Of a DNA stretch of 64,000 nucleotides, positions 9,977 to 20,267 are shown piece after piece. Every line of letters starts with the position of its first letter. Position 1 is the first letter of the stretch. The notes beneath the pieces are model-generated. The model had not been told where the DNA came from. It saw only the letters and a program-made list of their open reading frames with translations, and searched no databases. Origin of the DNA: an uncultured Pelagibacteraceae bacterium (GTDB lineage Bacteria; Pseudomonadota; Alphaproteobacteria; Pelagibacterales; Pelagibacteraceae); NCBI GenBank assembly GCA_902590295.1, contig CACIWH010000001.1:45645-109644 (forward strand), in the 5' to 3' direction. A program made the position numbers and the translations under genes.

Positions 9977-10757
9977 TAGAATTTTAGGGCTTTTTTTGAG
10001 ACACTTTTTTTTAATAAAAGGTTCTCTACCAAGAATTTTAGACTTAATTTATTGGCCTACAATTCAAATAATTCTTTGGGGGTTTATTTCAAAGTTTTTT
10101 ACGGTGTATAGTGATTACTACAATAATACTGTTGGGGTCATACTAAGTTGCGCAATTCTTTACGATTTTTTATTTAGATCAAGCATAAGCTTCAATATGT
10201 TATTTTTAGAGGAGATTTGGAGTAGAAATTTTACAAATTTATTTATCGCCCCTCTTCGTATAAGTGAAATAATTATATCATTAGTTTTGACTGCTCTTTT
10301 AAGAACTTTGATAGGTTTAGTGCCTGCAATATTAATTACCTCACCATTGTTTGGTATATCAATTTTAGATCTTGGTACACCTCTTTTTTTGTTATTTTTT
10401 AGTTTATATGCATTTGGGATTACATTAGGCTTATTTGTTTCATCGGGTTTACTAAGATATGGGCCAGCGTTTGAAAACATTGCATGGTCATCTCTTTTTT
10501 TATTAGCACCTTTAGGATGTATTTATTATCCAATTGAAATATTGCCTGAGTTTTTTCAAACTGTAGCAAGGTTATTACCTTTGGTTTATATTTTTGAGGA
10601 AGCAAGATCAATTTTAGTAAACAATACTGTGGACTATTCAAGTATAATGTCCGCAATATATTTAAACATTTTTTATCTATTTTTAGGAATTTCCTTATTT
10701 TACTATTCTTTTAATAAGGCACGTGATAAAGGGACATTAATTAATATAGGTGAATAA
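9966..10757 (+). CDS. ABC-2 type transporter permease
   Basis: A 263-residue integral membrane protein partnering the ATPase upstream (11-base overlap). It has about six hydrophobic segments: roughly 22-42, 55-75, 105-130, 140-165, 173-195 and 232-255. The short amphipathic motif EEIWSRNFTNLFIAPL (about 82-97) corresponds to the coupling region conserved in ABC-2 permeases of the YadH/DrrB class. There is no periplasmic binding protein nearby, consistent with export. The transported molecule cannot be inferred. It ends 4 bases before the 3' end of a tRNA-Arg gene on the other strand, with no terminator visible between them. Confidence 0.85.
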   Translation: MSYNRILGLFLRHFFLIKGSLPRILDLIYWPTIQIILWGFISKFFTVYSDYYNNTVGVILSCAILYDFLFRSSISFNMLFLEEIWSRNFTNLFIAPLRISEIIISLVLTALLRTLIGLVPAILITSPLFGISILDLGTPLFLLFFSLYAFGITLGLFVSSGLLRYGPAFENIAWSSLFLLAPLGCIYYPIEILPEFFQTVARLLPLVYIFEEARSILVNNTVDYSSIMSAIYLNIFYLFLGISLFYYSFNKARDKGTLINIGE

Positions 10758-10761
10758 TTTT

Positions 10762-10838
10762 TGGCGCGCTCGCAAGGAGTCGAACCCTGAACCTCCAGAG
10801 CCGAAATCTGGCGCTCTATCCAGTTGAGCTACGAGCGC
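10762..10838 (-). tRNA. tRNA-Arg (anticodon UCG)
   Basis: A complete 77-base cloverleaf on the minus strand. The acceptor stem is GCGCTCG/CGAGCGC with G73 and an encoded CCA. The D stem is GCTC/GAGC. The anticodon stem CCAGA/TCTGG closes the loop TTTCGGC, giving anticodon TCG (reads CGA). The T stem is CAGGG/CCTTG with one G-T pair and a TTCGACT loop. All stems pair. It sits between two plus-strand genes in a 104-base gap, so it needs its own promoter, which would lie at the start of rluD. Confidence 0.95.
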
Positions 10839-10850
10839 ATAAAGTATTAA

Positions 10851-10856
10851 TATAAT
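10851..10856 (+). promoter_or_regulatory. -10 box directly in front of rluD (possible leaderless start)
   Basis: A perfect TATAAT ends 5 bases before the rluD ATG at 10862. Standard spacing would put the transcription start at or next to the initiation codon. No Shine-Dalgarno sequence is present, and a -35 would have to lie inside the tRNA-Arg gene on the other strand; none is convincing there. Confidence 0.4.
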
Positions 10857-10861
10857 AATTT

Positions 10862-11833
10862 ATGAAAAAAATCATTAATTTATTAGTAAGGACACAGGAT
10901 GATATTCTTAGGGTAGATCAATTTATAAATAAATATGAAAAAGACTTAAGTAGATCTAAAATCAAGAATTTAATACTTAAAAAAAATTTAAGTATAAACA
11001 ACAAACTTAATGATGATCCTTCTAAAAAAACCAAAATAAACGACAAAATTAGCTTAATAATTCCTGAGCCTGAAGAAGCAAACCTTAAACCATTTGAATA
11101 TAAAATTGAGATAATTTATGAGGACAATGATTTACTTGTGTTAAATAAAAAAGCAGACATTTCAATGCATCCAGGCGCAGGAAATAAAGACAGAACACTT
11201 GTTAATGCATTAATTAATTATAAAAAAAAATTGTCAAACATTAACGGTGAGCTAAGACCGGGTATCGTTCATAGAATTGACAAAAATACTTCGGGATTAG
11301 TGGTAATAGCAAAAAACAATTTTACACATGAAAATTTATCAAATCAATTCAGTGAACACACAATAGAAAGAAAATATCAAACATTAGTTTGGGGTAAACT
11401 TAGACCCAGTAATGGGAAAATAGAAACTTTAATAACAAGAAGCTCCAAAAATAGACAATTAATGTCTGTTAGTTTATCTAAAGGGAAAAATTCAATTACA
11501 AATTATAAAACACTTGAAATATTCGAAAAAGAAACAGTTCCCACTTTTAGTTTAATTGAGTGTAAATTAGAAACTGGAAGAACCCATCAAATTAGAGTTC
11601 ATATGAGTTATAGAGGTAATAATATAGTTGGTGATCAGAAATACAAAAAAAAATTTAAAAAAATAAAAAATATAAATAAAGGCTTGGAAAAAAAAATCAT
11701 GAATCTAGACAGGCAATTTTTACATGCCATCAGCTTAGGATTCACTCATCCTACCAAAAATAAAAGGATGAATTTTAAATCTAAATTACCAAATGATCTT
11801 GAAGATATTCTAAAAAGCCTAAGAAATGCTTAA
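10862..11833 (+). CDS. rluD: 23S rRNA pseudouridine synthase, RluA/RluD family
   Basis: Isomerises uridines to pseudouridine in 23S rRNA; the RluD branch acts on helix 69 (positions 1911/1915/1917 in E. coli numbering). An S4 RNA-binding domain occupies about residues 18-65, followed by the catalytic domain. The catalytic aspartate fits Asp140 in RPGIVHRIDKNTSGL; the usual motif is HRLDKxTSG, so the Leu-to-Ile change is mild. ETGRTHQIRVHM and GDQKY are family motifs in the second half. The 323 residues fit. Assignment to RluD over RluC or RluA rests on the S4 domain and general similarity. In many proteobacteria rluD neighbours rpoH, as it does here. Confidence 0.87.
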   Translation: MKKIINLLVRTQDDILRVDQFINKYEKDLSRSKIKNLILKKNLSINNKLNDDPSKKTKINDKISLIIPEPEEANLKPFEYKIEIIYEDNDLLVLNKKADISMHPGAGNKDRTLVNALINYKKKLSNINGELRPGIVHRIDKNTSGLVVIAKNNFTHENLSNQFSEHTIERKYQTLVWGKLRPSNGKIETLITRSSKNRQLMSVSLSKGKNSITNYKTLEIFEKETVPTFSLIECKLETGRTHQIRVHMSYRGNNIVGDQKYKKKFKKIKNINKGLEKKIMNLDRQFLHAISLGFTHPTKNKRMNFKSKLPNDLEDILKSLRNA

Positions 11834-11882
11834 AATTTTATACATTGTAAATTTAAAAAAATTAATTAAATAAGTCTTACAA

Positions 11883-12773
11883 ATGAGTAGTTCAACTTTC
11901 AAATATCCAGCTTTAACCAACGAAGGTGGTTTATCTCTATATTTAGAACAAATCAAAAAGTTTCCTATGCTTGATGCCGAAGAAGAGTACATGTTGGCAA
12001 AAAATTGGAAAAATACGGGTAATGTCAAATCTGCAGAAAAATTAGTCACAAGTCATTTGCGATTAGTTGCAAAAATTGCAATGGGCTACAAGGGATATGG
12101 TTTACCCTTAAATGAAATAATATCAGAAGGCAACGTGGGTCTAATGCAAGCTGTTAAGAAATTTGAACCTGAAAAAGGTTTTAGACTTGCAACATATGCT
12201 ATGTGGTGGATAAAGGCTGCCATACAAGAATATATTTTGAGATCTTGGAGTTTAGTTAAAATAGGTACTACCACAGCCCAAAAAAAATTATTTTTCAATT
12301 TAAAAAAATTAAAAAATCAAATTGCTCCTAAAAATGAAGGAGATTTAAAAGATGAAGACGTTAAAAAAATTGCATCAACTTTAGATGTAAGTGAAGATGA
12401 AGTTGTTTCAATGAATAGACGATTGTCAGGTAAAGAACAATCATTGAATGCACCAATTGGCGAAGATGGGGATGAATGGCAAGATTGGGTAGTCGATAAA
12501 ACAATGGACCATGATCTAAAAATTGCTCATCAAGAAGAAATGGAGCAAAGAAAAGATCTATTAAAAGACTCAATAAAAATTCTTAACGAAAGAGAGAAAG
12601 AAATTTTGTATTCAAGACGTTTGACTGATAGTCCAAAAACTTTAGAGGACTTGAGTAAAAAATTTAAAATCAGTAGAGAAAGAATAAGACAAATTGAGAA
12701 TAAAGCATTTGAAAAACTTCAAAAACATATGCTTAACTCAGCTAACTCTAAAAATTTATTACCTGCTAATTAA
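11883..12773 (+). CDS. rpoH: RNA polymerase heat-shock sigma factor (sigma32 type)
   Basis: Alternative sigma factor that directs RNA polymerase to heat-shock promoters. The 296 residues match RpoH (about 285-300). Region 2 shows [24 protein letters not shown] and [24 protein letters not shown]. The RpoH-specific box [12 protein letters not shown] follows at about 134-145, and this box distinguishes it from RpoD. Region 4 has the helix-turn-helix [34 protein letters not shown]. FtsH, which degrades sigma32 in E. coli, is encoded about 4.5 kb away. The stop shares four bases (TTAA) with the convergent purA stop. No obvious leader that would form an RNA thermometer can be defined in the 49-base gap. 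Confidence 0.94.
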   Translation: MSSSTFKYPALTNEGGLSLYLEQIKKFPMLDAEEEYMLAKNWKNTGNVKSAEKLVTSHLRLVAKIAMGYKGYGLPLNEIISEGNVGLMQAVKKFEPEKGFRLATYAMWWIKAAIQEYILRSWSLVKIGTTTAQKKLFFNLKKLKNQIAPKNEGDLKDEDVKKIASTLDVSEDEVVSMNRRLSGKEQSLNAPIGEDGDEWQDWVVDKTMDHDLKIAHQEEMEQRKDLLKDSIKILNEREKEILYSRRLTDSPKTLEDLSKKFKISRERIRQIENKAFEKLQKHMLNSANSKNLLPAN

Positions 12774-14062
12774 TTTTTAAAAGGATCTACAATTAAGATA
12801 GTATCATTTCTTTCGGGGCTAGTTGAGATACTTGATACTTTAGTTTCTATAAATTGCTCTAATTCACGAATATATTTTTTTGCGTTTTCAGGTAAATCTT
12901 TAAAATTTTTTATTCCTTTTGTAGAAGTTTTCCAGCCTTCAAAAGTTTTATAAATCGGCTTTACTTTTAATTGATCATCAACTGCTGCTGGTAAATAATC
13001 AATCTTATTTCCATCTAATTCATATGCGACACACATTTTCACATGATCTAAATCATCTAAAACATCAAGCTTAGTTAGGGCTATTCCATTAATTCCTGAA
13101 ATTTTAATTGTTTGTCTGACTAAAACCCCATCAAACCAACCACAACGTCTTTTTCTGCTAGTTACCGTTCCAAACTCCTTACCTTTGGTACCAAGTTCTT
13201 CACCAATTTTATCTTTTAACTCTGTGGGAAAAGGTCCTTCACCAACTCGAGTTGTGTAAGCTTTTGTTATACCTAAAACGTAATTTATGGAATTTGGCCC
13301 ACAACCTGAACCAGTGGCAGCTGAAGATGCAACAGTATTGGAAGAAGTTACAAATGGATAAGTACCGTGATCAACATCCAAAAGAACCCCTTGTGCCCCT
13401 TCAAATAAAATTTTTTTGTTTTGAGATTTAAATTCATCTATTTTTTTCCATACTGGTTTTGAATATTTTAAAATTTCTGGAGCAATTTTTAATAAATCCT
13501 TTTTTAACTTATCTTTTTTGTAGACCTTTTTCCCAAGTCCTTTTCTTATAGCGTTATGATGTAGCAATACAGTTTCGAGCCTATGGTCTAAATTTTCCTC
13601 AGATACTAAGTCCATTATTCTTATAGATCTTCTGCCAACTTTGTCTTCATATGCTGGTCCAATGCCTCTTCTGGTAGTTCCAATTTTAGCATTTCCTGCA
13701 GCGTCCTCTCTAATTTCATCCATTTCTTTATGAAATGGCAATATTAAATTTGCAGACTCAGATATTATTAAATTTTCTGGACTAACTTTAACCCCCTTAG
13801 ATTTAATCTCATCAATTTCATCTAACAAAGCCCAAGGATCAACCACCACACCATTTCCAATTATTGAAATTTTGTCTTTTCTTACTATTCCTGATGGTAG
13901 AAGTCTTAACTTATATGTAATACCGTCTATCACTAGTGTATGCCCAGCGTTATGACCTCCTTGAAATCTAACTACAATGTCAGCCTCACTAGACAACCAA
14001 TCTACAATTTTTCCTTTTCCTTCATCACCCCATTGAGATCCAACTACTGCTACATTTATCAT
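12770..14062 (-). CDS. purA: Adenylosuccinate synthetase
   Basis: GTP-dependent joining of IMP and aspartate to make adenylosuccinate, the committed step to AMP. The 430 residues match the family. [18 protein letters not shown] at 6-23 carries the phosphate loop and the catalytic Asp (GDEGKGK), and GGHNAGHT at about 35-42 has the catalytic His. [36 protein letters not shown] and [12 protein letters not shown] are family motifs for IMP and aspartate binding. It is last in a long minus-strand run, beginning one base after the thiD stop. No terminator is visible past its stop, which is embedded in the rpoH stop. Confidence 0.97.
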   Translation of the reverse strand: MINVAVVGSQWGDEGKGKIVDWLSSEADIVVRFQGGHNAGHTLVIDGITYKLRLLPSGIVRKDKISIIGNGVVVDPWALLDEIDEIKSKGVKVSPENLIISESANLILPFHKEMDEIREDAAGNAKIGTTRRGIGPAYEDKVGRRSIRIMDLVSEENLDHRLETVLLHHNAIRKGLGKKVYKKDKLKKDLLKIAPEILKYSKPVWKKIDEFKSQNKKILFEGAQGVLLDVDHGTYPFVTSSNTVASSAATGSGCGPNSINYVLGITKAYTTRVGEGPFPTELKDKIGEELGTKGKEFGTVTSRKRRCGWFDGVLVRQTIKISGINGIALTKLDVLDDLDHVKMCVAYELDGNKIDYLPAAVDDQLKVKPIYKTFEGWKTSTKGIKNFKDLPENAKKYIRELEQFIETKVSSISTSPERNDTILIVDPFKN

Positions 14063-14869
14063 TTAATTTTTTTTTATTTCTATATTATTTATATGATTAA
14101 TCGGTCCATGACCTTTACCATAATTTGGTCCTGTCATAATAGCACGGTTAACATAATTTATTCCTAACTCACAAGATTTCTTTAGAGTTTTTCCACATGA
14201 ATAAAATGTAGCAATTGCACTTGAAAGCGTACAACCAGTTCCATGAGTATTTTTTGTTATTATTTTTTTGCTATTGAATATCTCTACTTTGTTATTGTTT
14301 AAAAGTACGTCGTGAATTTTTTTTGTACTGAGATGGCCACCTTTTATTAAAACATTTTTTACACCTAAAATACTTATTTTTTTTGCTGCATAGATCATGT
14401 CTTCAACTGTTTTTATAGAAATACCTGAGAGAACTTCTGCCTCAGGAACATTGGGAGTAACTAATGTAACTTTTTTTAATAAATTATTTTTCAATAATTT
14501 AATTGATTTTTTATTAACTAATCTTTGACCTCCTTTTGCTACCATCACGGGATCAAGTATAATTTTTTTAATATTTAATTTATTTAATGATTTTAGAACA
14601 GTTTTAATCACACTTTCAGAATGCAGCATCCCTATTTTAATCGCATCTGGTTTTATATCTCTTGAGGTGAATTCAATTTGCTTTAAAATAACATTTTTTG
14701 GGATTGGAATAATAGAATTTATTCCAACAGTATTTTGAGACGTAACAGCTGTAATTGCTGTCATTGCATAAGAACCGAGGGCTGTAATAGTTTTAATATC
14801 AGCTTGAATACCTGCTCCACCAGACGAGTCTGATCCTGCAATTACTAGTACTTTAGATTTTATTTTCAA
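14063..14869 (-). CDS. thiD: Hydroxymethylpyrimidine / phosphomethylpyrimidine kinase
   Basis: Phosphorylates 4-amino-5-hydroxymethyl-2-methylpyrimidine (HMP) and then HMP-P, giving the pyrimidine half of thiamine. The 268 residues fit ThiD. The ribokinase-like fold shows VLVIAGSDSSGGAGIQADIKT at 8-28 and the anion-hole motif THGTGCTLSSAIAT near 215-228 with the catalytic Cys. DPVMVAKGG lies mid-protein. It sits between glmM and purA with single-base gaps, so it is expressed with cell-envelope and purine genes and not in a thiamine operon. Together with thiE at 33655-34269 it supports building thiamine from an imported or salvaged pyrimidine. No thiamine riboswitch is possible in the one-base gap. 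Confidence 0.93.
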   Translation of the reverse strand: MKIKSKVLVIAGSDSSGGAGIQADIKTITALGSYAMTAITAVTSQNTVGINSIIPIPKNVILKQIEFTSRDIKPDAIKIGMLHSESVIKTVLKSLNKLNIKKIILDPVMVAKGGQRLVNKKSIKLLKNNLLKKVTLVTPNVPEAEVLSGISIKTVEDMIYAAKKISILGVKNVLIKGGHLSTKKIHDVLLNNNKVEIFNSKKIITKNTHGTGCTLSSAIATFYSCGKTLKKSCELGINYVNRAIMTGPNYGKGHGPINHINNIEIKKN

Positions 14870-14870
14870 A

Positions 14871-16202
14871 TTAATTCAAAGATTTTTTAACTATATTTAC
14901 ACAATTTAATAATAATTTTTTATCATCTGTTTCAACCATTATTCTAATCTTAGGTTCTGTACCAGATTTTCTTACCAAAATTCTTCCTTGCTTTTTAATT
15001 ATTTTTGAGGCTTTTTTGATAGCATTTTTACACTTAGGAGTATCTATAATTGATTTATCTTTAACAATAACATTTTCCAATAATTGTTTAGTTGGTTTAA
15101 ATACGTTAAAAATTTCACTAGCTTTTTTACCTTTTCTCATTGCAAACAATACTTCCAAAGCTACCAATAAGCCATCTCCTGTAGTTGCAAATTTTCCTAG
15201 AATTATATGTCCTGATTGCTCACCACCCAAATTATATTTATTTTTTTGCATTTTTTCTTTTACATATCTGTCGCCAACTTTTGCCCTTAAGAATTTTATT
15301 TTTTCATTTTTAAAATATTTTTGTAGTCCATAATTTGACATTAAGGTTCCAACCACACCACCTTTTAATATTTTTTTTCTCTTCCATCTTGTGGCTAACA
15401 TTCCAATAATTTGATCTCCATCTATTATTTTGCCTCTTTCATCAGCTAATATTACCCTGTCTGCATCACCATCTAAAGCTATACCAATGTGTGCTTTTTT
15501 TTTTCTTACGAATGATTGTATTTTTTGTGGAAAAGTCGATCCACATTTTGAGTTTATATTAAATCCATTAGGTGAAATTCCAGTCTCATAAATTTTTGCC
15601 CCCAGTGATTTTAAAAGATTTGGGGCCGATTTATATCCAGCACCATTTGCACAATCTATTGCAATCCTCATTTTTTTAAGATTGAAATTACTAGGGAAAT
15701 TTTTTTTTAAAATTTTAATATAGTCATCATTTGCATTCTCTAACCTTTTAACTCTACCCAATTTTTTAGGGTTAGATAAATTTTTTATTATTTTAGAGTC
15801 TATAAGTTTTTCAATTCTCATTTCAATTTTATCTGATAATTTTAATCCATCTGGACCAAAGAGTTTTAAACCATTGTCGTAATAGGGGTTGTGAGATGCA
15901 GTAATCATAATTCCCATGTTTGCTTTCATTTTTTTTGTTAACATTGCGAGTCCGTTTGATGGTAAAGGTCCCAATAAAAATACGTGCATTCCGGCTGATG
16001 CAAGACCTGAGACAAGTGCGGGCTCTAATGTATAACCTGATAATCTTGTATCTTTTGCAATAATTGCCACTTGTTTAGATTTTCTTAGATTTTTAAAATA
16101 AGTTCCAGCTGCTAAACCAAATTTAAAAAACATTTCGCCATTGATGTTTCCTTGATTAACTTTTCCTCTAATTCCGTCGGTACCAAAATATTTTTTCGAC
16201 AT
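14871..16202 (-). CDS. glmM: Phosphoglucosamine mutase
   Basis: Converts glucosamine 6-phosphate to glucosamine 1-phosphate for UDP-GlcNAc, feeding peptidoglycan and lipopolysaccharide. The 443 residues match GlmM. The phosphorylated serine fits Ser103 in ITASHNPYYDNG. The metal loop is ALDGDADRVILAD near 238-250, sugar specificity is suggested by GGEQSGHII, and the phosphate-binding site by RKSGTEPKIRIM near 412-423. The order tilS-ftsH-folP-glmM is a standard alphaproteobacterial run, one or two bases separating the genes here. UDP-GlcNAc from this route may also feed the WecA-like transferase at 45108-46133. Confidence 0.96.
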   Translation of the reverse strand: MSKKYFGTDGIRGKVNQGNINGEMFFKFGLAAGTYFKNLRKSKQVAIIAKDTRLSGYTLEPALVSGLASAGMHVFLLGPLPSNGLAMLTKKMKANMGIMITASHNPYYDNGLKLFGPDGLKLSDKIEMRIEKLIDSKIIKNLSNPKKLGRVKRLENANDDYIKILKKNFPSNFNLKKMRIAIDCANGAGYKSAPNLLKSLGAKIYETGISPNGFNINSKCGSTFPQKIQSFVRKKKAHIGIALDGDADRVILADERGKIIDGDQIIGMLATRWKRKKILKGGVVGTLMSNYGLQKYFKNEKIKFLRAKVGDRYVKEKMQKNKYNLGGEQSGHIILGKFATTGDGLLVALEVLFAMRKGKKASEIFNVFKPTKQLLENVIVKDKSIIDTPKCKNAIKKASKIIKKQGRILVRKSGTEPKIRIMVETDDKKLLLNCVNIVKKSLN

Positions 16203-16203
16203 T

Positions 16204-17250
16204 TTATTTGTTAATAGATTTAAACACCTTTAATCCTTGAGAAATTTCATTAAAGTCATGAACTCTCATTATTTGAACTCCATTCATCATAGCATGAATA
16301 GATGATGCTAATGTGCCTCCAAGTCTAATATTGCTATCATTCTTACCAGAAATATATTTTATAAATCTTTTTCTGGAAGAGCCTAACATTATAGGAAAAC
16401 CTAAAGAGTGGAAGATAGAAATATTGTTCATTATGGTAATATTATGTTTCAAGTTTTTTCCAAAACCTATTCCTGGATCTAAAATAATATTGTTATGCTT
16501 TATCCCAGCTTTTCTTAAAAGTTCAATTTTTTTTTCAAAAAAATCATATATTTCGATAAGAACATTCTTGTAAGAAGGTTTTCTTTGCATGGTCCTTGGT
16601 TCTCCTTTTGAATGATTAATGATCAAAGGAAGTTTTGTTTTTTTAAGGAAATCGATAGTTTTAGTATCGTATGAAAAGCCAGAAACATCATTAACAATAT
16701 TAAGTTTATATCTTAAAGCTTTATGCATAACAAAAGTTTTTCTAGTGTCCAAAGATAATAAAAATTTATAATTTCTAATTTTTTTAATTAAATTCTTAAT
16801 TCTTTTCCATTCAATATTTTCATCTATATCTTTAGATCCCGGTCGGGTTGACTCTCCTCCTATATCAACAATTTTACAACCAGCTTTTAATAATGATTTC
16901 ACTCTTTTTAATGCTGAGCCAATTTGATTGTATTGTCCTCCATCTGAAAAACTATCAGGTGTGAGGTTTAATATTCCAATCAATAATGGCTCTTTTAAGC
17001 TAATCTTACAAAATGATTTTTTTTTTGTGATTTTCTTTAAGTCTTCTTTTATTTTTTTTTTTAGATCAAAACTTAAAGAATTGATAATATTAATGTTTAT
17101 TTTTCTTTTTTTTTTTCTGGATAAAATTTCAACCATATCAAAAGATAATTCTTTATTACCATGCAATGGAAGTGCCTTTTTTTTTTTAAGCATTTCTAAT
17201 GATGATTTACCGTAATAAAAATTACACGCTTTAGTGTAATATTTTGACAT
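16204..17250 (-). CDS. folP: Dihydropteroate synthase
   Basis: Joins 6-hydroxymethyl-7,8-dihydropterin diphosphate with p-aminobenzoate to give dihydropteroate, a folate precursor. The TIM-barrel domain starts near residue 88: GILNLTPDSFSDGG (about 92-105), IVDIGGESTRPGS, NDVSGF, and LDPGIGFGKNLKHN and LGSSRKRFI towards the C-terminus. The loop usually written MHMQGTPxTMQ reads NHSKGEPRTMQ here. At 348 residues it carries an extra N-terminal region of about 85 basic residues relative to E. coli FolP (282). Such extensions occur in alphaproteobacterial homologues, but I cannot assign this one a function. It lies between ftsH and glmM in the envelope operon. Confidence 0.93.
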   Translation of the reverse strand: MSKYYTKACNFYYGKSSLEMLKKKKALPLHGNKELSFDMVEILSRKKKRKININIINSLSFDLKKKIKEDLKKITKKKSFCKISLKEPLLIGILNLTPDSFSDGGQYNQIGSALKRVKSLLKAGCKIVDIGGESTRPGSKDIDENIEWKRIKNLIKKIRNYKFLLSLDTRKTFVMHKALRYKLNIVNDVSGFSYDTKTIDFLKKTKLPLIINHSKGEPRTMQRKPSYKNVLIEIYDFFEKKIELLRKAGIKHNNIILDPGIGFGKNLKHNITIMNNISIFHSLGFPIMLGSSRKRFIKYISGKNDSNIRLGGTLASSIHAMMNGVQIMRVHDFNEISQGLKVFKSINK

Positions 17251-17255
17251 TGATT

Positions 17256-19151
17256 TTAGTGAACTATTTTAGGTTTTAAACCAATAGATCCTAATGCTGA
17301 ACCTGAATTGTCTTCCTCAACTTTTAAGTCTTCTTTATTAGGCGGATAGACATTTTTATTAATTAAATCCTCTATTTCAGAACCTGTTAAAGTTTCATAC
17401 ACAAGAAGTGCTTTTGCCAACTTATGCAAATCATCAATTTTTTCTTTAAGAATTTTTTTAGCTCTTTCATACCCCATATCTACAAATCTTTTAATTTCAG
17501 CATCTACTTTTCTCGCTGTTTCTTCTGACATGTTTTGTTGTCTGGCAACTGATCTCCCAAGAAAAACTTCTTCCTCATTTTCACCGTAAAGAATAGGTCC
17601 TAATTCTTTACTTAATCCAGCTCTCATTACCATAGCTCTAGCTCTTTTTGTAGCTTGTTCAATATCACTGGAAGCTCCAGTTGTTACCTTATCGTCTCCA
17701 AAAATAATTTCTTCAGCAACTCTTCCTCCCATAGCTATTGCCATTTGAGCGTGTAGTTGTTCTCTTGTTTGAGATACCTCGTCTCTTTCCGGCAATTGCA
17801 TAACCATTCCTAGTGCTCTTCCTCGAGGTATAATTGTAGCTTTGTGAATAGGATAAGCTGCTTTTTCATTAAGAGTAACAATAGCATGGCCTGCTTCATG
17901 ATAAGCAGTTAATTTTTTTTCTTCTTCTGTCATCACCATTGATCTTCTCTCTGCACCCATCATTACTTTATCTTTAGCCTCTTCAAATTCTTGTGATGTT
18001 ACAATTCTTTTATTTTTTCTTGCCGCTAACAGTGCAGCTTCATTTACAAGATTTGCTAAATCTGCACCAGAAAAACCTGGGGTTCCTCTAGCAACAGTTC
18101 TTAAATTTACATCTGGAGACATAGATATTTTTTTTGCATGCACTTTAAGTATTTTTTCTCTTCCGATAATATCTGGGTTAGAGACAACAACCTGTCTATC
18201 AAATCTTCCTGGTCTTAATAAAGCTGGGTCTAACACATCTGGTCTGTTAGTAGCTGCAATAATTATCACTCCCTCATTTGTGTCAAATCCGTCCATCTCG
18301 ACCAGCAATTGGTTTAGTGTTTGCTCTCTCTCATCATTGCCACCGCCTAAACCAGCTCCTCTACTTCTACCTACAGCATCAATCTCGTCGATAAAAATAA
18401 TACATGGAGAATGTTTTTTACCTTGTTCAAACATGTCTCTTACTCTTGACGCTCCTACTCCAACAAACATTTCAACAAAATCTGATCCAGATATTGTAAA
18501 GAATGGAACTCCTGCTTCGCCAGCTATTGCTCTTGCTAATAAAGTTTTTCCAGTTCCTGGGGGGCCTACTAAAAGACATCCTCTAGGTATTTTACCTCCC
18601 AATCTGCTAAATTTTTTTGGGTCTCTTAAAAACTCAACAACTTCTTCAACTTCTTCTTTTGCTTCTTCAACACCTGCTACGTCATTAAAGGTAACTTTTC
18701 CTTTAACTTCGTTCATCATCTTTGCTTTAGATCTTCCAAAGCCCATTGCTCCACCTTTGCCACCTTGCATTTGTCTCATAAAGAAAATCCAAACTGCAAT
18801 CAATAGCAACATTGGAAACCAGGATAGTAGAACTCCAAGGAGTGATGGCATTTTTTCATCTTTTGGAACAGCTGAAATGCTAACTCCGCTTTCAGATAAC
18901 TTTTCTACCAAATTTGGATAATTTGCAGAGTAAGTAGTAAAAGTTTTACCATTAGCCATTACACCTTTTATGTTATTACCCTGTATCTGAACCTCTACAA
19001 CTCTTCCATTATCAACTTCCTTCAAAAATTCTGAGAAAATGATTTTTTCATTATTTGCTGATTTAATATTTTGTGGGTTTTTAAACATATTATAGAGTCC
19101 AATAGTCAGAACGACGATTATTGCCCACATTGCTAAATTTTTAAAATTCAT
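17256..19151 (-). CDS. ftsH: ATP-dependent zinc metalloprotease FtsH
   Basis: Membrane-anchored AAA+ protease that removes damaged membrane proteins and, in E. coli, sigma32 and LpxC. It has 631 residues. Transmembrane helices lie at about 6-22 and 103-125 with a periplasmic loop between. Walker A is GPPGTGKT (196-203), Walker B FIDEID (253-258), and the second region of homology ends RPGRFDR (313-319). The zinc site is HEAGH (418-422), with Asp496 in SSDIEQAT as the likely third ligand. It follows tilS as in other alphaproteobacteria. The 63-base gap upstream is one of the larger in this run and may hold a promoter, though no clear sigma32 box is visible. Confidence 0.98.
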   Translation of the reverse strand: MNFKNLAMWAIIVVLTIGLYNMFKNPQNIKSANNEKIIFSEFLKEVDNGRVVEVQIQGNNIKGVMANGKTFTTYSANYPNLVEKLSESGVSISAVPKDEKMPSLLGVLLSWFPMLLLIAVWIFFMRQMQGGKGGAMGFGRSKAKMMNEVKGKVTFNDVAGVEEAKEEVEEVVEFLRDPKKFSRLGGKIPRGCLLVGPPGTGKTLLARAIAGEAGVPFFTISGSDFVEMFVGVGASRVRDMFEQGKKHSPCIIFIDEIDAVGRSRGAGLGGGNDEREQTLNQLLVEMDGFDTNEGVIIIAATNRPDVLDPALLRPGRFDRQVVVSNPDIIGREKILKVHAKKISMSPDVNLRTVARGTPGFSGADLANLVNEAALLAARKNKRIVTSQEFEEAKDKVMMGAERRSMVMTEEEKKLTAYHEAGHAIVTLNEKAAYPIHKATIIPRGRALGMVMQLPERDEVSQTREQLHAQMAIAMGGRVAEEIIFGDDKVTTGASSDIEQATKRARAMVMRAGLSKELGPILYGENEEEVFLGRSVARQQNMSEETARKVDAEIKRFVDMGYERAKKILKEKIDDLHKLAKALLVYETLTGSEIEDLINKNVYPPNKEDLKVEEDNSGSALGSIGLKPKIVH

Positions 19152-19214
19152 ATCAAACCCTAAAGTAAGAATTATTCTATATTAAACAAGTGCTAAATTG
19201 TAACATAAATTAGT

Positions 19215-20267
19215 TTATTTTATGTTTTCAGGGTAAATTAGTGTTGTATTATTAATTCTCTCAATAATACAGCCGCCAAAAGTAGTTTTTTTAAAAGAAT
19301 TATCTTTAATTTCATAGATTTTTTTTAGCATGGATTTACCTCTGGGATAGTAGTATTTATTATTTGTTTTTGAAATTAGGGTTGAAAGCGATCTAAGTAC
19401 AATTTCATTAGGTTGTATAAAAAATTTAGAATTTAAAACTAATATATCTTTGACATTTTTAGTTAAATAATTCGTATTGTTAGAAATATTCTGATCTGAA
19501 TAAAATTTCAATGTCTCATTAGCAGAGTATAAATTGCAATAAGTTAAATCAAATTTTTTCTTATCAAAACCGTCAACTTGTAGATTTCTTAATAAATTTC
19601 TTACTCTAATCCTTAAAAACTGATTATTATAATTAGATGGATCATTAATATAATAGCCAAATACTTTATTAGTAACTTTTAGTAGTGTTTTTTTTGGAAT
19701 ATTTAGGAAAGGTCTGTAGCCTTTCAAGCTTCTTCTTATCAAAGTATCTTTTGATGAAAATGATGTTAGACCTCTAATACCTGAACCTCTCAACATTCTA
19801 ATAAAAAAATTTTCATAAAGGTCATCTTGATGATGAGCTAACAATACTGCATTAATTTTCTTTGATTTGCAGAATTTTTCCAGCAAACTATATCTAGCTA
19901 TTCTTGCATTTTCTTGGGTTGTTCTTATTTCTTTAATTTTTTTCCAAGATAGTATTTCACATTTAATTTGATATTTACTAACAAAATGTTTTAGATCTCT
20001 AGCTTCTTTAGATGAGTTTTTTCTTATTTTGTGATCAACGTGAACATAATAGATTTTTTTATTATTTAGAATTTGGAAACATTTAGAGAAATATGCCAGT
20101 GCTAAGCTGTCCGAACCACCTGATAAAGAGACAGCAAAAGAATTAATTTTTCTAAACTTTAAAAATTCTTCAAAATTTTTGTAAATTTTTTTGAATTCTT
20201 TATTATTAAGATAATTTAAAATCTTTTTATGAACTTTGTTTTTGACAGTCAAACTTTTTTTCTTCAT
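19215..20267 (-). CDS. tilS: tRNA(Ile)-lysidine synthetase
   Basis: Adds lysine to C34 of tRNA-Ile(CAU) so that it reads AUA, a very common codon in this AT-rich genome. The PP-loop SLSGGSDSLAL lies at 47-57, with YVHVDHKIR and the AHHQDDLYENFFIRMLRGSGIRGL segment, all typical of TilS. It is 350 residues; the C-terminal domain is present but short. The first ATG puts 41 bases inside ybgF and gives about 46 residues before the PP-loop. A later non-ATG start is possible, but none has a convincing ribosome site. Order ybgF-tilS-ftsH is conserved in the class. Confidence 0.9.
   Translation of the reverse strand: MKKKSLTVKNKVHKKILNYLNNKEFKKIYKNFEEFLKFRKINSFAVSLSGGSDSLALAYFSKCFQILNNKKIYYVHVDHKIRKNSSKEARDLKHFVSKYQIKCEILSWKKIKEIRTTQENARIARYSLLEKFCKSKKINAVLLAHHQDDLYENFFIRMLRGSGIRGLTSFSSKDTLIRRSLKGYRPFLNIPKKTLLKVTNKVFGYYINDPSNYNNQFLRIRVRNLLRNLQVDGFDKKKFDLTYCNLYSANETLKFYSDQNISNNTNYLTKNVKDILVLNSKFFIQPNEIVLRSLSTLISKTNNKYYYPRGKSMLKKIYEIKDNSFKKTTFGGCIIERINNTTLIYPENIK

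Noticed and set aside
18280..18921. A 213-codon plus-strand open frame opposite ftsH, Ser/Pro-rich.
   Set aside because: It lies wholly antisense to a certain gene, has low-complexity composition from reading conserved codons backwards, and shows no family motif.
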